A stretch of DNA of 64,000 nucleotides, taken from assembly GCA_031841125.1 (NCBI GenBank), contig CM063109.1:71120914-71184913 (forward strand), read 5' to 3'. Position numbers and translations under genes: made by a program. Shown piece after piece: positions 1 through 12,773 of the stretch. Source of the stretch: Acanthococcus lagerstroemiae (lineage: Eukaryota; Arthropoda; Insecta; Hemiptera; Eriococcidae). Below the pieces are notes generated by a model, which did not search any database, was not told where the DNA came from, and worked only from the letters and a program-made list of their open reading frames with translations. Position 1 is the first letter of the stretch; each line of letters starts with the position of its first letter.

Positions 1-206
1 GGCGAAAACGAACAAAAGTGTCTTGAATTTTCCTGTTCAAGACTATTAATTTTCCATCTGAAGCCAATTGTTGGACATTCGGGGGAGAAACTCCCACCTA
101 TACCTCTTTCGGTACGCTCTCCTGTCTTCTTACTTTTATGGCATGTATTGTATCCGTACTTTACCTAAGTAACAGAGATTTTTTTTTCTTATCACTGTAA
201 AATTAG

Positions 207-3200
207 ATGTGCCCAGTGTTTCGGACCATTTCCGGATGGCATATTCTACGAATTCGAAGGACGCAAATATTGCGAACACGATTTTCAAGTGCTGTTCGCT
301 CCTTGTTGCGGCAAATGTAGTAAGTGTTCGGTTACGGGCGCCTATTATTTAATTTATTTAGAGCGAAAGTATACGAGCACAGACGTTGCGGCAAAGTCGG
401 CAAATATTATCGACTTCTTCCGTTATTGGTCACGAAAACTGATTAGTTACCAACTTACTGTCGGGGCTCCGGCCTACTCGGCCTACCCCCTGGCTCCGGG
501 CCTGCCCATGGTGACCCTTGTAGGACACGCGCACCGGAAGCGGCACAGCGAAATGGGGGCTCAGGCCCGCGGCCCCAGAGCGTCCCTCCGACCACTAATG
601 CGATACTCGAAAGGGTGGTTTCCGGGGCCGGGGCCGACAAAATGTTAAAAATTTAAGATGTTACAAGACGTCATTCGACGTTTTCATCGGTCACAGCATT
701 CGATCTCTGTATAATATCAGCGGTGTTAGATGGGCTGAAAATGAATATTTTTGCCTGCTGACTATAAAAGCTAGGGAATCGCGGTGGCGAAAATGTACAT
801 ATTGTACGTGTGATAGAACTAGGTATATATACCCGGTGAGTATTACAGCAAGTACCTGCCTATTCGACGTAGAATCTCTACTTTTCTTTTCTCATCCCAT
901 CTCGTACATATTTTATTATACGAACCCATTTCTACAAACGAAATATTCGATTGAAAATGCGTTATCGGCGTACTTCGTCTTCTCGAATGAACGGACGAAT
1001 ATACCGGGAATGAAGAATACGTATTTAATTGATAGGCCAGCTGTTCGTTTCGCAAATAAGGTAATAATTTTTGTCTCGAGAAATCGTTCGTTCGGTGATC
1101 AAAGGTAAGAAAGTGAACGATCGAAAATCAAATTATGTCGAATGAAAATACAGCGTGTTGGAGTTGCTGCGTTGGAGTAGTTAATTGAAAATGATTCGGG
1201 GAGTGCTGGGTTTTCATCCATTCCTCCCACTCTCGAGTGAAAAATCTAAATATTTTCGCGAAACTGTGGAAACCTAGATTTCTACGACAGTGACGCGATA
1301 AAGATTGTGCCTCTACTACTCTATATCAGAGTTTTTTTCTACACTGATATAAATTATGTAAAATGAATAGAGCACGACATTGTTCTTAGATGTAGAGAGA
1401 GAGAGAGAAAATTACTACGAAGGTGGAACCCTGCCCCAGACACGATTCGAATAAATTTAAATCCTCCGTCCTACGTATTTTAGAGATATATACCAATCAA
1501 CCAGTCGACATCCGTTTTTGGGAAATTGCGTTTTACGTTTTATGGGAGAACCAACCTAAATGTTCATCATACGGTGACTGATAAATTTACTGGACGCTGT
1601 GTACTACTGTGGCAGATTGTTTGATAAACTATACAACCATAAGAATTCGATTATAAAATTTAAAGAAAATTGAGAAGCCTTTAACACGGTTATCGGTTAA
1701 TTGACGAGGTTTGCGAGTTGCGCTTCCAAAATGCGAGTGCAGACCGTCGAATATGATTAGATGACCCGTCGCGCTGTTTCGTGTCGGGTCGCGTGTCAGT
1801 GCGCTGACCCTGCATGTGGACGAACGTATGCGAGTACATACGAGTATAAGGAAGTACATATAGGTTATTGCCCGCACTAGTCCAGCAGTAGTTCTGTATG
1901 GTTCAAATGAACGAATACAATAACCGCGTGCTATAATTTAACGATCTTTTCAGACGAATTTATTATCGGCCGAGTAATTAAGGCGATGAATGCGAACTGG
2001 CATCCCAGATGTTTCCGTTGCGAACTTTGTTCGAAAGAATTGGCCGATTTGGGATTCGTGAGAAATCAAGGTAGAGCGCTATGTCACGAATGTAATGCCA
2101 AAGAAAAAGCAGTCGGCTCGGGCAAATATATTTGCCATAAGTGTCAGTAAGTATTAGCGCTCGTAGACTACACCGCTTTCACCTTTCAGTTTGACAAAAT
2201 TGGTCAGCATAATATCGAGAAGAAGGGTTCCTGATTTCTGGATGACTAATTTGGAATATTTTTTTCTGATTTTTGAGCCGACGCCGGATTCAAACTTTTC
2301 TATGGAAATTGGCAAAATCACTCGAAGTAAAACTGGATTTTAAAAAAACAAAAAACAAATCCGATAGAATATTCGGAGTCAGCGATCCAAAGAAAACCAC
2401 ATTCTGATAATCTGTCCTGTTTTTCAAGTCGAGCTTATTAACTGTTTATTTCCGAACGTGAAATTTGAATTTTTCGAAATAAAATCCAGGCTGGATCAGA
2501 ATTCGAACGATTATTTGACAGGTTTTTCGATTCCCTATCACTCGAGATTCCAAAAATTAATGGTATATTCAGGCCCCCGAGTAAAAACATTTTCAGCTGA
2601 AAAAGAAAACTTGACTTCGCCGAAGTAGAACTTTTGCTTTGTTTCGTAAAAGGAAAGAAAAACGGAGAGGGGCATTTTGTGGCACTTCCCGTGTATTTAC
2701 GCATTCGTGTTGTGGTAATGACCGTACTAATTAGTACACGCATACGGAGAATACATTTTGTCTACTGCCTCGCCATTCATTTAGTTCAAACGCTAATAAA
2801 GATGACCAGAGTAGGTGACCATTTACATATAACAGCCTGTTAGCGTTTAGAATAAAAATCGTACCGAATGGAGCTAATTCATCTAGTTTGTTTTGTTTCG
2901 TTCTAATATTTTTAGCTCAGTTATCGACGATAAGCCTTTACGCTTCCGTGGCGAAGTTTATCATCCGTATCATTTCAATTGCACCGCTTGTGGAATCGAA
3001 CTTAACGCGGATGCCCGAGAAGTGAAAAGCAGACCAGGGTATTCGGTTAATGAAATGGTAAGTTGGTTACTCCGCTATTCGACATCATTTGCCGTTCATT
3101 CTTGGACCGTGGAACTTGAGATAACTGGAGAGCCGAATACGAAAAGTGGTTAAGATAATTTTCTGTAGCGAAAAACTACGATAATCGACATTCTGTACTA

Positions 3201-5031
3201 TCTCATCGACATTCTGTACTATCTCAATTAGTATAGTTTGTGATTTCGAAAGAATCGACTTCACTACTCGACGCACTCTGCCCTCCAAGTGTTTGCCTTC
3301 GTACTTACACGTGTTAGTGGAAGCTCGAAATGTTTTTTGCGAAAGGTTTGAAGTGAGCTCCGGATCAGAGACGTGGCAACTATCCTGTTAAATTCGGGCT
3401 ATACTTTATTGGAATACCCGCCAGCGGAGTGTATCTTCGGCGCGAAGACACCCCAAACTTAGACTCGTTGCATTCGAGTGTCGGCCTATATACCGTACTA
3501 TCTCCGTTTATAAGCCGCATACAAAATTTTAAGACGTACTTCAAAAATAATTTTTTATTACATGCGAATATACGTAAGCCGTAGAATATGTACTAATAAT
3601 ACTAGAAAATCGTGAAAAAAATCGGTAAGTAACGACTAGTCTCAGTCATCTTCATCGCTAGAAGAACTTGAGTCGTCATTTTCCTCACATTCATGTTCAC
3701 TGACTTGCCATAACACATCGTCATCGGTACCAACCAGGGAATTAGAAATTTAACATTTTTTAAAGGACTTCTCGCGTTCCCAAGCAGTAGCAGGTTCATT
3801 ACTGACGTGAAGAAGGCAGACGTGTATCACGAATCAGGAAAGTGCACATGCACAGACATGAAGCTTACGGGAGTTAGCGGTAAGGCAACAAAAAATATCC
3901 GCCGACTACCTACCTATATCTTTTATGATTTTTTGAAATTATTCGTTCGTGAGCCGCACCCCACATTTTTAAAGATTAATTTCTAATAAATAAATAAAAA
4001 GTGCGACTTATAATTGAAGATATACGGTATGTACTGCTGGATACGCTGGCGAAAAATGTTTGAATAATGTTGCGCGTTTATTTCTACCGCTTACGTTTCC
4101 GAGATTGTTGTGGAATCATAATTGTGTTTTTTTCATGGCTCCGATTCTCTTTAAATTCTTTTTCGCCTATTATAGCGGGGTATTTTAACGAAATTTTGCA
4201 AATAGAATACGCGTATCGACGTACGTTTCATTTTATTAAGATGTCGAAGTTTAAAGAGACCACCTAATGACGGACATAAATTTTGCGTAGAATGAGCTAT
4301 ACTGTTTACGATGTCACGATAAAATGGGAATACCAATATGCGGTGCTTGTAGGCGTCCGATCGAAGAACGTGTGGTCACTGCTTTAGGCAAGCACTGGCA
4401 CGTTGAGGTTAGTACATACAAATTGTTATCGCATGATAGCCGTATAGTCTTTCGATTTTGTTTAGTTTGTAGGTACATATATGACAATTTAAATCTGAGG
4501 TGCATAATTTATAACGGCGATGAAGTTGAACAATGCTTTCCATTTTTTTTCCGTAGCATTTTGTTTGCGCGAAATGCGAGAAACCGTTTTTAGGGAATCG
4601 TCATTACGAAAAAAAAGGATTGGCTTATTGCGAAACTCACTATCATCAGTTATTCGGGAATCTATGTTTCGTGTGCAACCAGGTTATCGCCGGCGATGGT
4701 AAGCCAGAAGGTTTGGTTCATTATAATTAACGTTACGGCACGTATGAACGAAGATACGTGATGCTTCGTATCTGCTACCGCTGTTTTTTACTGTACAAAT
4801 TACGAACACAATTTTTCGCTCGTTTCGGTAGTGTTCACTGCGTTGAATAAGGCCTGGTGTGTTCACCACTTCGCGTGCTCCGTGTGCGATCAGAAGATGA
4901 ATCAAAAGACCAAGTTCTACGAGATCGATTTGAAGCCTGTGTGCAAAAAATGTTACGATAAATTTCCAACGGAATTCAGACGTAGACTGCGAAAGGCGTA
5001 CGAGTATACACCGAAGAAGACGGTCGTATGA
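207..5031 (+). CDS. stck: PINCH / LIMS1-type five-LIM adaptor protein (5' partial)
   Basis: LIM-only adaptor that works with integrin-linked kinase and parvin at integrin adhesions (family knowledge). Exons read here: 207-319, 1954-2146, 2916-3060, 4291-4407, 4557-4698 and 4832-5031, all with GT-AG borders and compatible phases. The first exon encodes the second half of LIM1 ([15 protein letters not shown]), the next LIM2, exons 3-4 LIM3, exons 4-5 LIM4 ([13 protein letters not shown]), and exons 5-6 LIM5 ([14 protein letters not shown]) plus a short basic tail before TGA at 5029-5031. The start codon and first LIM1 zinc site lie upstream of the window. LIM3 carries about ten extra residues ([10 protein letters not shown]) before its last zinc ligands. 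This agrees with insect PINCH as I remember it and differs from vertebrate PINCH. The neighbouring golgin-45 gene is convergent. Confidence 0.95.
459..638. repeat. GC-rich short inverted-repeat element in PINCH intron
   Basis: A GC-rich block of about 180 bp stands out from AT-rich intron. It starts with TGTCGGGGCTCCGG and ends with the imperfect inverted counterpart CCGGGGCCGGGGCCGACA. No clear target duplication is visible. It could be a small MITE or another fold-back sequence. Confidence 0.4.
3187..3227. repeat. Two-copy 21-bp tandem repeat
   Basis: The unit CGACATTCTGTACTATCTCA is repeated directly within the third PINCH intron. It is a minor local duplication. Confidence 0.7.
3491..4029 (-). 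mobile_element. Degenerate pogo-like DNA transposon relic
   Basis: The ends form imperfect inverted repeats: TACCGTACTATCTCCG with TTATAAGCCGCA on the left, and TACGGTA preceded by a GCGACTTATAA motif on the right. On the minus strand at about 3770-3640 one frame reads [20 protein letters not shown] followed by a serine/aspartate-rich acidic end, which resembles the acidic C-terminus of pogo/Tigger-type transposases. No intact reading frame remains. Confidence 0.45.
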
Positions 5032-6546
5032 AAGATTTACGTTAATCGCAGCTCGCAGGACGACCACGTATACCTTCACCGCTTTTTCTAACTTCTTCTA
5101 CCCGATATTTATTAATACTTTTACTTATTATATAATTACTCGCTCGGGTATTTGTCAACGCTATTGAACTACTCGACTCTCAGAGCCAAATTAACATCGA
5201 CTACTACTTATTCCGTATTTAATCGTCTGATATTTTTTATAAATTATATTACGTTTTCATCGGTGCTAACCAGTTACGGTATATCGGGTGTCTTAGTTTT
5301 TTCCACTGAAATCTGAAAGTCCGCAGTTGGATGTTGATTCTTATTTAGCACGATCTACGCAACGCAGAACTAGCTCCCGAAGATGAGTCTCCTTACATCC
5401 GCAGGTACAGGACGAAAGGCATTATCGAGTGCAGCAGTGTGATACGTGATAGCTCTCGATAGGCATGTAGAAACTTGAATTTGTAACACGCTGCGTAATG
5501 CGTACCTCGAATAATTTGAAAAAGCAAACTACTCTCTTTCTGTTTTGCAGAATTTTCACGTATAACTAAAAACATTTCAATTACATGATCCATATACGAG
5601 GATGAAATGATCAAATTAGCGATAATTCACCACGCTTCAGGATTATAAAAAATTCTGTCTTGAGAAATTTCGAGATGCTATCTGCTATATTCCTTTCGAA
5701 TCAACGTAAATTGCCGCTCTCCTTTCTTCATCATGATAATGCTACAGCTGTACGAACAGTCACGCATTAAGTACTTACAACCCTCTGCAGTTAATCCTAA
5801 AGCCATCAAGTCCCATGTGTGGGTTTCTTCCGTTACAGTAAGAAATTAATACCGTAGCCGTTACAGACATTTCGTCAGTCCGGCAAATGGAAGAGGTAAC
5901 GTGATTTTCCACTTCGATTTTCCTGTTGAATGCTTTCATCGTTCTTGTGACATTCCGATAGCTGCTCTGGGGCAGTCTCTTGAAATGTACCGAAAATATT
6001 TTGCAATTTGAAAGAAAAGACCAGCTTCAAATAATCAAGGTAGGTAAGTAATAGAGCACTGCATGAGTAAGTAGAAATTAATCGGATAAATAATCTCCGA
6101 GTATAACACCTAACGAAGCATCGTTTCGCAAAGTATCACCGGTTACATTTACCGCATGCTTACAAATGACAATCGTCAGAACGGCATCGTGGCGATTACG
6201 CATCGTGAATAATCATCGGGTTTACCCCATTTAGAAATGCATTATGCGTTCACGACAAGTCGACACAGGATAAGCAACAAAAGATAAGGTAGATAACGAT
6301 GCCGAAAACGTTTATACTCGCCAATACCGAAACCAACCGAAACGATGCCGAGTAGGTGTACCTTTTGGTATCGACGATGCCGTATGTACTCGTGCAGCGC
6401 TCTAGTAAGTAACGTATTATTTGAATAGTCAAGAAGAAAAGCGAGTACGGTTACGTCTTAACGATTAGCTGGGGTAATTAAACGGAGTGAAATGAAGAAG
6501 ATATTCCTCTAATTGATTACATTTTGCGTGTTACTTATTTATTAAC
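5032..6546. other. PINCH downstream region, no recognised gene
   Basis: AT-rich sequence follows the PINCH stop codon and presumably includes its 3' UTR. I see no coding exon, RNA gene or repeat with clear ends here. Confidence 0.5.
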
Positions 6547-6620
6547 CAATTGAAGCGCTGCGTGGAAGAAGGGCCTTCGATCGATGACGAAGGCCCTTCT
6601 TCCACGCAGCGCTTCAATTG
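6547..6620. repeat. Perfect 33-bp inverted repeat (hairpin)
   Basis: Left arm 6547-6579 and right arm 6588-6620 are exact reverse complements around an 8-base loop (ATCGATGA). The arms begin CAATTGAAGCGCTGCGTGG and are free of mismatches. It would form a very stable DNA cruciform or RNA hairpin. It could be a tiny fold-back transposon, a small-RNA precursor or an artefact of assembly. Confidence 0.9.
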
Positions 6621-6760
6621 CTGTAATAGATACGTCATGAATGTAAATTTGTCAATGATAATACCCGGTTCTGAATAAACGTTTGGCAAGGTTGTATTTT
6701 GAATTTATTTACAGTTGCCTCATAAACGACGATTACGTAAGATTTGATTTATGTACAATT

Positions 6761-7007
6761 GGACGCTATTAAGCAAGACAGAACCAAGCGACAAAATCTT
6801 TTTTTGAAAACACGTGATTCGAAATTCACGAGCCATATAGGTATTACATTATACGACATAGCGTTTACTGATGAACTCTTCAACGTGGGTACACATTTTT
6901 GTATCGGGGCCCAATTTTGAAAAATTCTACTCTTCACGCACTTTTAAAAGATACTAACTCATTTCGTCAACAAATGTCGCTCGGTACTGTTTTGCTTAAT
7001 AGCGTCC
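6761..7007. mobile_element. MITE with GGACGCT ends, copy A
   Basis: Terminal inverted repeats of about 30 bp: GGACGCTATTAAGCAA continuing to AGCGACA on the left, and TGTCGCT...TTGCTTAATAGCGTCC on the right. Four related copies occur at 26704-26860, 28673-28930, 28935-29731 and 40575-40806. There is no coding capacity. Confidence 0.8.
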
Positions 7008-7226
7008 AATTAATCCAGTACATCTTAAATAATATATACGAGTATCTATAATACACATCTAAAAAACGGAATTCAAAATAGTTAAAACTTCTAGCAAACG
7101 ATTGAGCTTGACCAAGTAACCAAAAAACCTGGAAAAACGAACTGATCACTCTGATAACAATTTGGCCCCAGCGAGATAACAAACAATGTAAATATACACG
7201 AATAGTGGAAGCCCTATTTTTGAATA

Positions 7227-8002
7227 CAGTATAACCTCGTTAGAACGCTGTTCAAGGGACCGCAGAAAAACCCGTGTTATAAACGGGGGCGCGTTATAAA
7301 CGAAGACGCCTACAAATGCGTTCAAAACACTCGCAAACATGATTCCGTTTAAATGCGTGTATGGTACCTTCAACACTTAATACATTACAATACATACGCA
7401 TGTATGGTATTAGACATAATCGTCAATTTTTTTCTCTTATTTTTAAAGTTTGGGTGTGGGACAACAAGAAATTTTCCATAGACTTTAGTTTGAAGAACAT
7501 ATCATTAGGTACATCAGGAAGTGAAGGAAAATATTGTCGTAATAGTTCAATGAAATTCGAGGGATTGCGCCTTTGTTGGAGGAACCTCAGTACTCAGTAA
7601 CATCGTCTTTATCACCAGTATCGTTGTCCTCATTTCCTTCAGTATTAGAAAAGGCGCCAACTTCTGCAATCATTTCATCGAGACAGCACAGTCAGTCTCT
7701 CTTTAGTTAGCTTGCCACCAATGCAAATTTCATCTTTATGGCCATGAAATTTGTCGGGCATCAACTTAAAAGAAAAAGAAGACCGAATTCGTCTGCATTG
7801 ACGACATTCTTGGCAGCAAATTTAGCAAGTTGAGGAGGCAGTTGCATGTATGTATATCCGCGGTATAAGCGAAATAGCGGCGCGTTAAATACGAGCATTT
7901 TTACGTAGAAATACGTATCTACGTAATTCAAGGGACCGGGCAAAATCCCCGATATAAGCGATTTCGCGTTCTAAGCGTGCGCGTTTTAACGAGGTTTTAC
8001 TG
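7227..8002 (-). mobile_element. Degenerate Tigger/pogo-type transposon
   Basis: Ends are CAGTATAACCTCGTTAGAACGC on the left (preceded by TA) and the inverted GCGTTTTAACGAGGTTTTACTG on the right, so it is a Tc1/mariner-superfamily element with an expected TA duplication (right flank now CA). Inside, the minus strand around 7830-7640 reads NADEFGL and then, with stops and shifts, LKLMPDKFHGHKDEICIGGK. This matches the NADETGL region of Tigger/pogo DDE transposases in order and spacing. The transposase is broken throughout. Confidence 0.75.
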
Positions 8003-8415
8003 CATTTCTTTTCGTCATCCCATAACGATTGAGAATTGTAGGTAAAATATCGTTCAAGTTTACCTTCCCAAATAGCGATTTCGACCTCTGTGCTTCGAAG
8101 TGATACCTTCACGTTTCTCATTCCTAATTCAAAATCCCCGACTATATTACCTTCACCAACTCTAGCAATTCCGATCACCCATAATAATAGTTTTAAAATG
8201 TATCGAGCCGTGTCCAACGCCTCCAGGAGACCGCAAACTCAATCTACATGTGAGCGACATATTATCGTACACTCAAAATTAGATTACGTCCAGACAGTCG
8301 CACCGCACGTGTACGCAGCTGGGCAATCACCGAGTGAAATCGATTTGTCGTTACATTACTCGACCTGCCGTATCGACACGATTACGTTCAGTGAGGATGA
8401 TGAAACTGCAATTCA

Positions 8416-10811
8416 TTAGATGGTTATGACGGAGCCGTTACAATGCGAACAGTGAGGCGCGTTAGAAGAAAGAGCCAGAGCAGCTCCAGTCATGACAGCG
8501 CTGCAAGCCATATCTGTATTTTCTAGGGCCACCATAGGTTGCGACAAGACCTGCAATCGAGCAAAGTAAACTGATTAACAAATCAACGTGTCATCGTACC
8601 GCGCTGCGCCGGCGCAAGCCATAAAATACGATAATTAATGACCGAGCGTATCTTGTAACAATTCGATCGACATCGAATATTCTCTGACGCGGCGACAACT
8701 GACATGTAACGTACGTATAACCACGTAGGGTACGCATTACTCGTATGTAGTATAATGACAAAACAAAACGTGACGTTAAAGCTGCTACTGTGGTCCCGCA
8801 GGGGCAGCGCTATCCTTGTGCTACAAGTTACACCTATATCGAACAGAGTACACCTGCGTAGCGTAGAGCGTACGTCCTAGGCAGATGTGGAAACAATAAT
8901 TATATACACACATCTATACCTATACATACACGTACTATGCACATACCTGTTCCGCGCATTTTTCAGCCGGCGATAGACAGTGTAACGCGTCCAATTCAAA
9001 TTTCTTTTTCACGGTGTTTTCGCCCAACAATTGGGCCATCAATATGTCGGAAAGTTGATGATTGGAAGAACACAAACCAAGCAAGTCCGACTTCATCAAC
9101 TGACATTCGTTGTTATCCTCGCTTACGACATCCAAATTGAATTTTTCTCGTAGCGTACTCAAATTTCTGAAAGATAATTGATTACCAAAATACGGCAAAG
9201 CGTGATAAAGATAGCATGAATTTCAATATACCGGTCAATACGAAGAATAAAATTTTGTTTAAAAACGACATGAGTCGCCGATTTTACGCATACATGAAAG
9301 TTTGGAACGCGTCTCGACGAACTACGTCGTTATCTTCCAACAAGGATTTCAAAGCCTTCTGATACTTATCTACTTTTTGACACAGTCCAGCTTTCCATCG
9401 GGCTAAATCTTCCACCAGCTTACTGTAACATACAACGATACGACCAGTCAACACTTTAGAAAAACAAGAGCATTTCGAAGACGATAATTGTCGTAGCTGA
9501 AACAGTTCTCATCGGATACCATCGTTAAGATGTCTACGGCTTAGGCTACGCAAGTACCAGCAATAAACCCGTACTTAAGGAGTCGAATAATAAAAACGAC
9601 ATCACGACTACAATTAGCAGCAAGTGCAACTACAGTAACCTGTAACTACGTGAGACATCCCCAGCATCCGATGACGCAATGCACCATACAAAGAGAGTAT
9701 GTGTGCCGTACTTGCGCCGAGTGTACGAAGGTTACAGGTAGGCTCCTCGCACATGCTCGTACCGAGCCAACACACACCTTGTGAAGCTGAAGGCTCGCAC
9801 CTATGTAAGGGCGAAGAAACTTCGACAAATGCGGAAACTTTTTCGTGTTTCTCGAATATTACGCCATGTATTTTTCACGTCCAATGCGGTAAAAAGTTAT
9901 TTCACGAGAGTGACTCATTCGTTTGTACTAACCTACTAGCGAGAAATTTACTTCTCCAGACTTCACTTTGCCCGGCTAACCATTCGATTTGCTCTTGATG
10001 AGTAGACAACGTATCAGCCGTACTCAATAACTGTTTGGCCAAATATAATTTATCCTCGGTGAGCGACTGCACCCGAGTTTCAATATCTTCGCCGACGGCC
10101 GCCACCAATAATTTTTTCACTTCTGCATTTACGCGAGTTTGAAACTGCACACGATTTTCCAATTCGACGGTAGACTTTTTTAATACATCCATCTCATCTA
10201 GCAGTATCTGTTCGTAAACAACAATATAAAACTATAATGTTACAGGGAAGTTATTTAATTCACGAATACGGTGGTCACCGGACCGACCTCAGACGTAATA
10301 CGAAATAGCATACTCGGGGATGGAAAATTACGACACACCTGTTTTTCTTTCTCCCATCCACGCGGATCATCTTGCAGATTCTGCTGGTTGTAATTTCCTT
10401 CCGCCGAAACAGAAAGTTTGTTCAGCCGAACCAAGTTTTCTGTACTCGCTCCTTCGGAATTATTTATCAAACGAACCAATCTATCCTTACGGCTTTTGTC
10501 GTTCTTAATCATAGGATTTGTGGCAGCTTTGTACGGTTCGTAAGGCACGAATTTAGGTTCTTTCGAAATCTTTACAGCGGACGAGTTTTTCTTTTCATTA
10601 GTCTGTACTTTCGGAGTCAAATTGATCATTTTCCCGGTAACTATAGGGGCAGGAAGCGAGCATTCTCTCAAATCTACTGGTCTATAAATAAGTCGATCTC
10701 TTAATGCCAATTTTTCTTCGCTATCCATGTTATCTAACGAATTGATATCTTCTTTCTCCATTCCATCGCCTTCGGTACGCTTTTGAATTCTGAACTGATG
10801 TACTTCGGACA
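8416..10811 (-). CDS. BLZF1: Golgin-45 (BLZF1)
   Basis: Medial-Golgi coiled-coil protein that binds GRASP55 and Rab2 in animals (family knowledge). Minus-strand exons: 10811-10339, 10207-9933, 9422-9294, 9166-8947 and 8550-8416, joining in frame to about 410 residues. The N-terminal exon is low in recognisable domains. The second exon holds the conserved coiled-coil core with STHQEQIEWLAGQSEVWRSK, and the third continues KLVEDLARWK. The C-terminal exon ends with HCSHCNGS and a hydrophobic tail before TAA, like the known GRASP-binding end of golgin-45. The first exon begins at an acceptor whose phase leaves TG first, so the ATG may be split across an upstream intron; that 5' exon was not found. 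Confidence 0.92.
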
Positions 10812-11506
10812 CTGGATTACTACTCGTGGCAATACCTATACGACGAATACATACAGATATCGAATAAAGAGGAACATTACTAGTTTAAGCGAGTACTGCG
10901 TACTCACAAAACTCATTTATAAAGTAGGCTGTTTAGTATGTTCAGTTATAACAGCTTGAATTTTATCGAACAAATTTGCTGCGTTCAATAGCGAAATTTT
11001 CTCACTTTCAAATTTCCAAAATCTACATTCGAACAAACTCACCCGGAGGATTCCGAGTTCTTCTATTCATCCTGCAGATCTCTCTAGGCAAGGCCGATGA
11101 TTCCATTATTTGTAATCGAGTATTTATACGATTTATATATCTTTTCTCTGAAGCGATTATCATCCAGTCTTAACTCATAACCAGGTAGTGTGCTCAAAAT
11201 CCATTGCCTCCATTATAATTATATATCCGTTATCAGTAGTTATCATTACATCATTATCATCACGACCCACGGACGCCCGAGTTATCAGTGAAATATGTAA
11301 ACAAGATTCACAAGAGTGCTCATCCGCTCATCGTTCATTTGCCGCAGGAGGCAGGACCTCTTTTTTCTCAAAAATAGAGATGTCCCTTGGGAAGAAATTA
11401 TTTATAAATTTTTCCAAATAAATGTCTTTCCGGAAAGAAATAATAAAAATTTATGGAAACTTTGGAAATTTTCAAATTTTTGTATGAAAACACGCTCTTC
11501 TTTCAT
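10812..11506. other. Intergenic sequence upstream of golgin-45
   Basis: Should contain the 5' exon and promoter of golgin-45 (minus strand), but I could not identify either. No repeat with clear ends is visible. Confidence 0.4.
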
Positions 11507-11785
11507 TAGGGCTCTATAGTTTCACCTGGGTATACTAAGCCACCATTTTGGTTCATACTGCGCCCGTCGATGCCGATGACTACGCGTTACGCTCCGCATA
11601 GTCGGATTCGGCATCCACGGGCGCAGTATGAACCAAAATGGCGGCTTAGTATACCCAGGTGAAACTATAGAGCCCTAGTAACGCGTAGTCAATTCGGCAT
11701 CGACTAGCATCGACTAAAGCATCGACGGGCGCAGTATGAACCAAAATGGTGGTTTAGTATACCCAGGTGAAACTATAGAGCCCTA
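11507..11785. mobile_element. Fold-back MITE with GGGCTCTATAG ends, one and a half copies
   Basis: A 171-bp unit (11507-11677) is an almost complete palindrome: arms begin TAGGGCTCTATAGTTTCACC and extend about 60 bp to CTGCGCCCG. A second right arm follows directly (to 11785). A related copy is at 13268-13453. No open frame. Confidence 0.85.
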
Positions 11786-12070
11786 GTGATGTGTTACTAG
11801 CTTCTGAATATGCACAGTAGGTTTTCAATTCGGACTTCCCAAGATTCAACAGAATCTTATCAACGTTAGGATTACATGAGATGCTAGCTTAGACCATATA
11901 GTATATACATAGACCGCCGATAGCCTATGTAAACTGACGTTATCAGCCGTCGGAACATGGGAGGCGTGCTATAAGTCGGCACGGTTCTTATCACTATTTA
12001 CTGAAACGGAACCCGAAGCGACTACGTTTATTTTTCTGTTCTCTTTCTCTGTTTCTCTTGAGAAATACTT

Positions 12071-12563
12071 GTTGAAGTGGAAAGATCTAAGAAACTATCT
12101 TGTTTTGCATGCGGAAATGTACGAGCGTGTTCTTATTTCAGGTAGGATACATTAATTACATTCGCTAAATGCTTCTGATCTTTGAAACCCTGCAAACAAA
12201 TTCATCCGAAAATCCGTGTTGATTTCTTCACAGGATACCTGTAAAAGAAAACATCCGACGACTATGGCTGGACAAATTGCAGATTTCCTACAAAGACATT
12301 CCTGCCTCAGCTAGGATTTGCGATACTCATTTTGCACCCACATCCTTCAGTAATCCAAAAGGCAATGATATAGGTCGAAAACGACTCAAACAAACGGCTG
12401 TACCAATACAATTTACTCTGTAAGCACATAACGACATTTGATGTTTTTCGACACATTAACACGTGATATTCATTTAGCAGTATATAATTGATGTTATTGC
12501 ATTGTATTTAGTGACTCACAAGAGAACACGTCGAATTGTCGACCAGTACAAAACAGAGACCAG
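12071..12563 (+). pseudogene. THAP-domain protein fragment (spliced)
   Basis: THAP domains are C2CH zinc-dependent DNA-binding modules used by host factors and by some transposases. Three exon-like blocks join in frame: about 12071-12142, 12234-12419 and 12512-12563. The first has LSCFACGNVRACSYF, the second IRRLWLDKLQI and then ICDTHFAPTSF, giving the Cys pair, the invariant Trp and the C-x2-H pair in the expected order. Borders are TTCAG/GTAGG, ACAG/GATA, CT/GTAAGC, TTAG/TGAC and CAG/GTTAGC. An in-frame TGA at 12059 precedes the first block and no ATG is present, so the start is missing or lies in an unseen exon. It lies inside the inverted-repeat element 11829-13547. Confidence 0.65.
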
Positions 12564-12773
12564 GTTAGCAATATAAAACAACCAGCGCGAAACAGTGTCG
12601 AACCTTGTGAATAAGTATGTGCGTCGGGTAAATACAAAATTGGTACTTTACAAGCACCAGTAGGTACAAATATCCGAGTAACTAACACAAACGTTATTTA
12701 TTTTACCCTCTTTTTATTGTACATTTCAATTAGGTCTAGATACTTTATCTCATAATAATTTATTATTTTCTTG

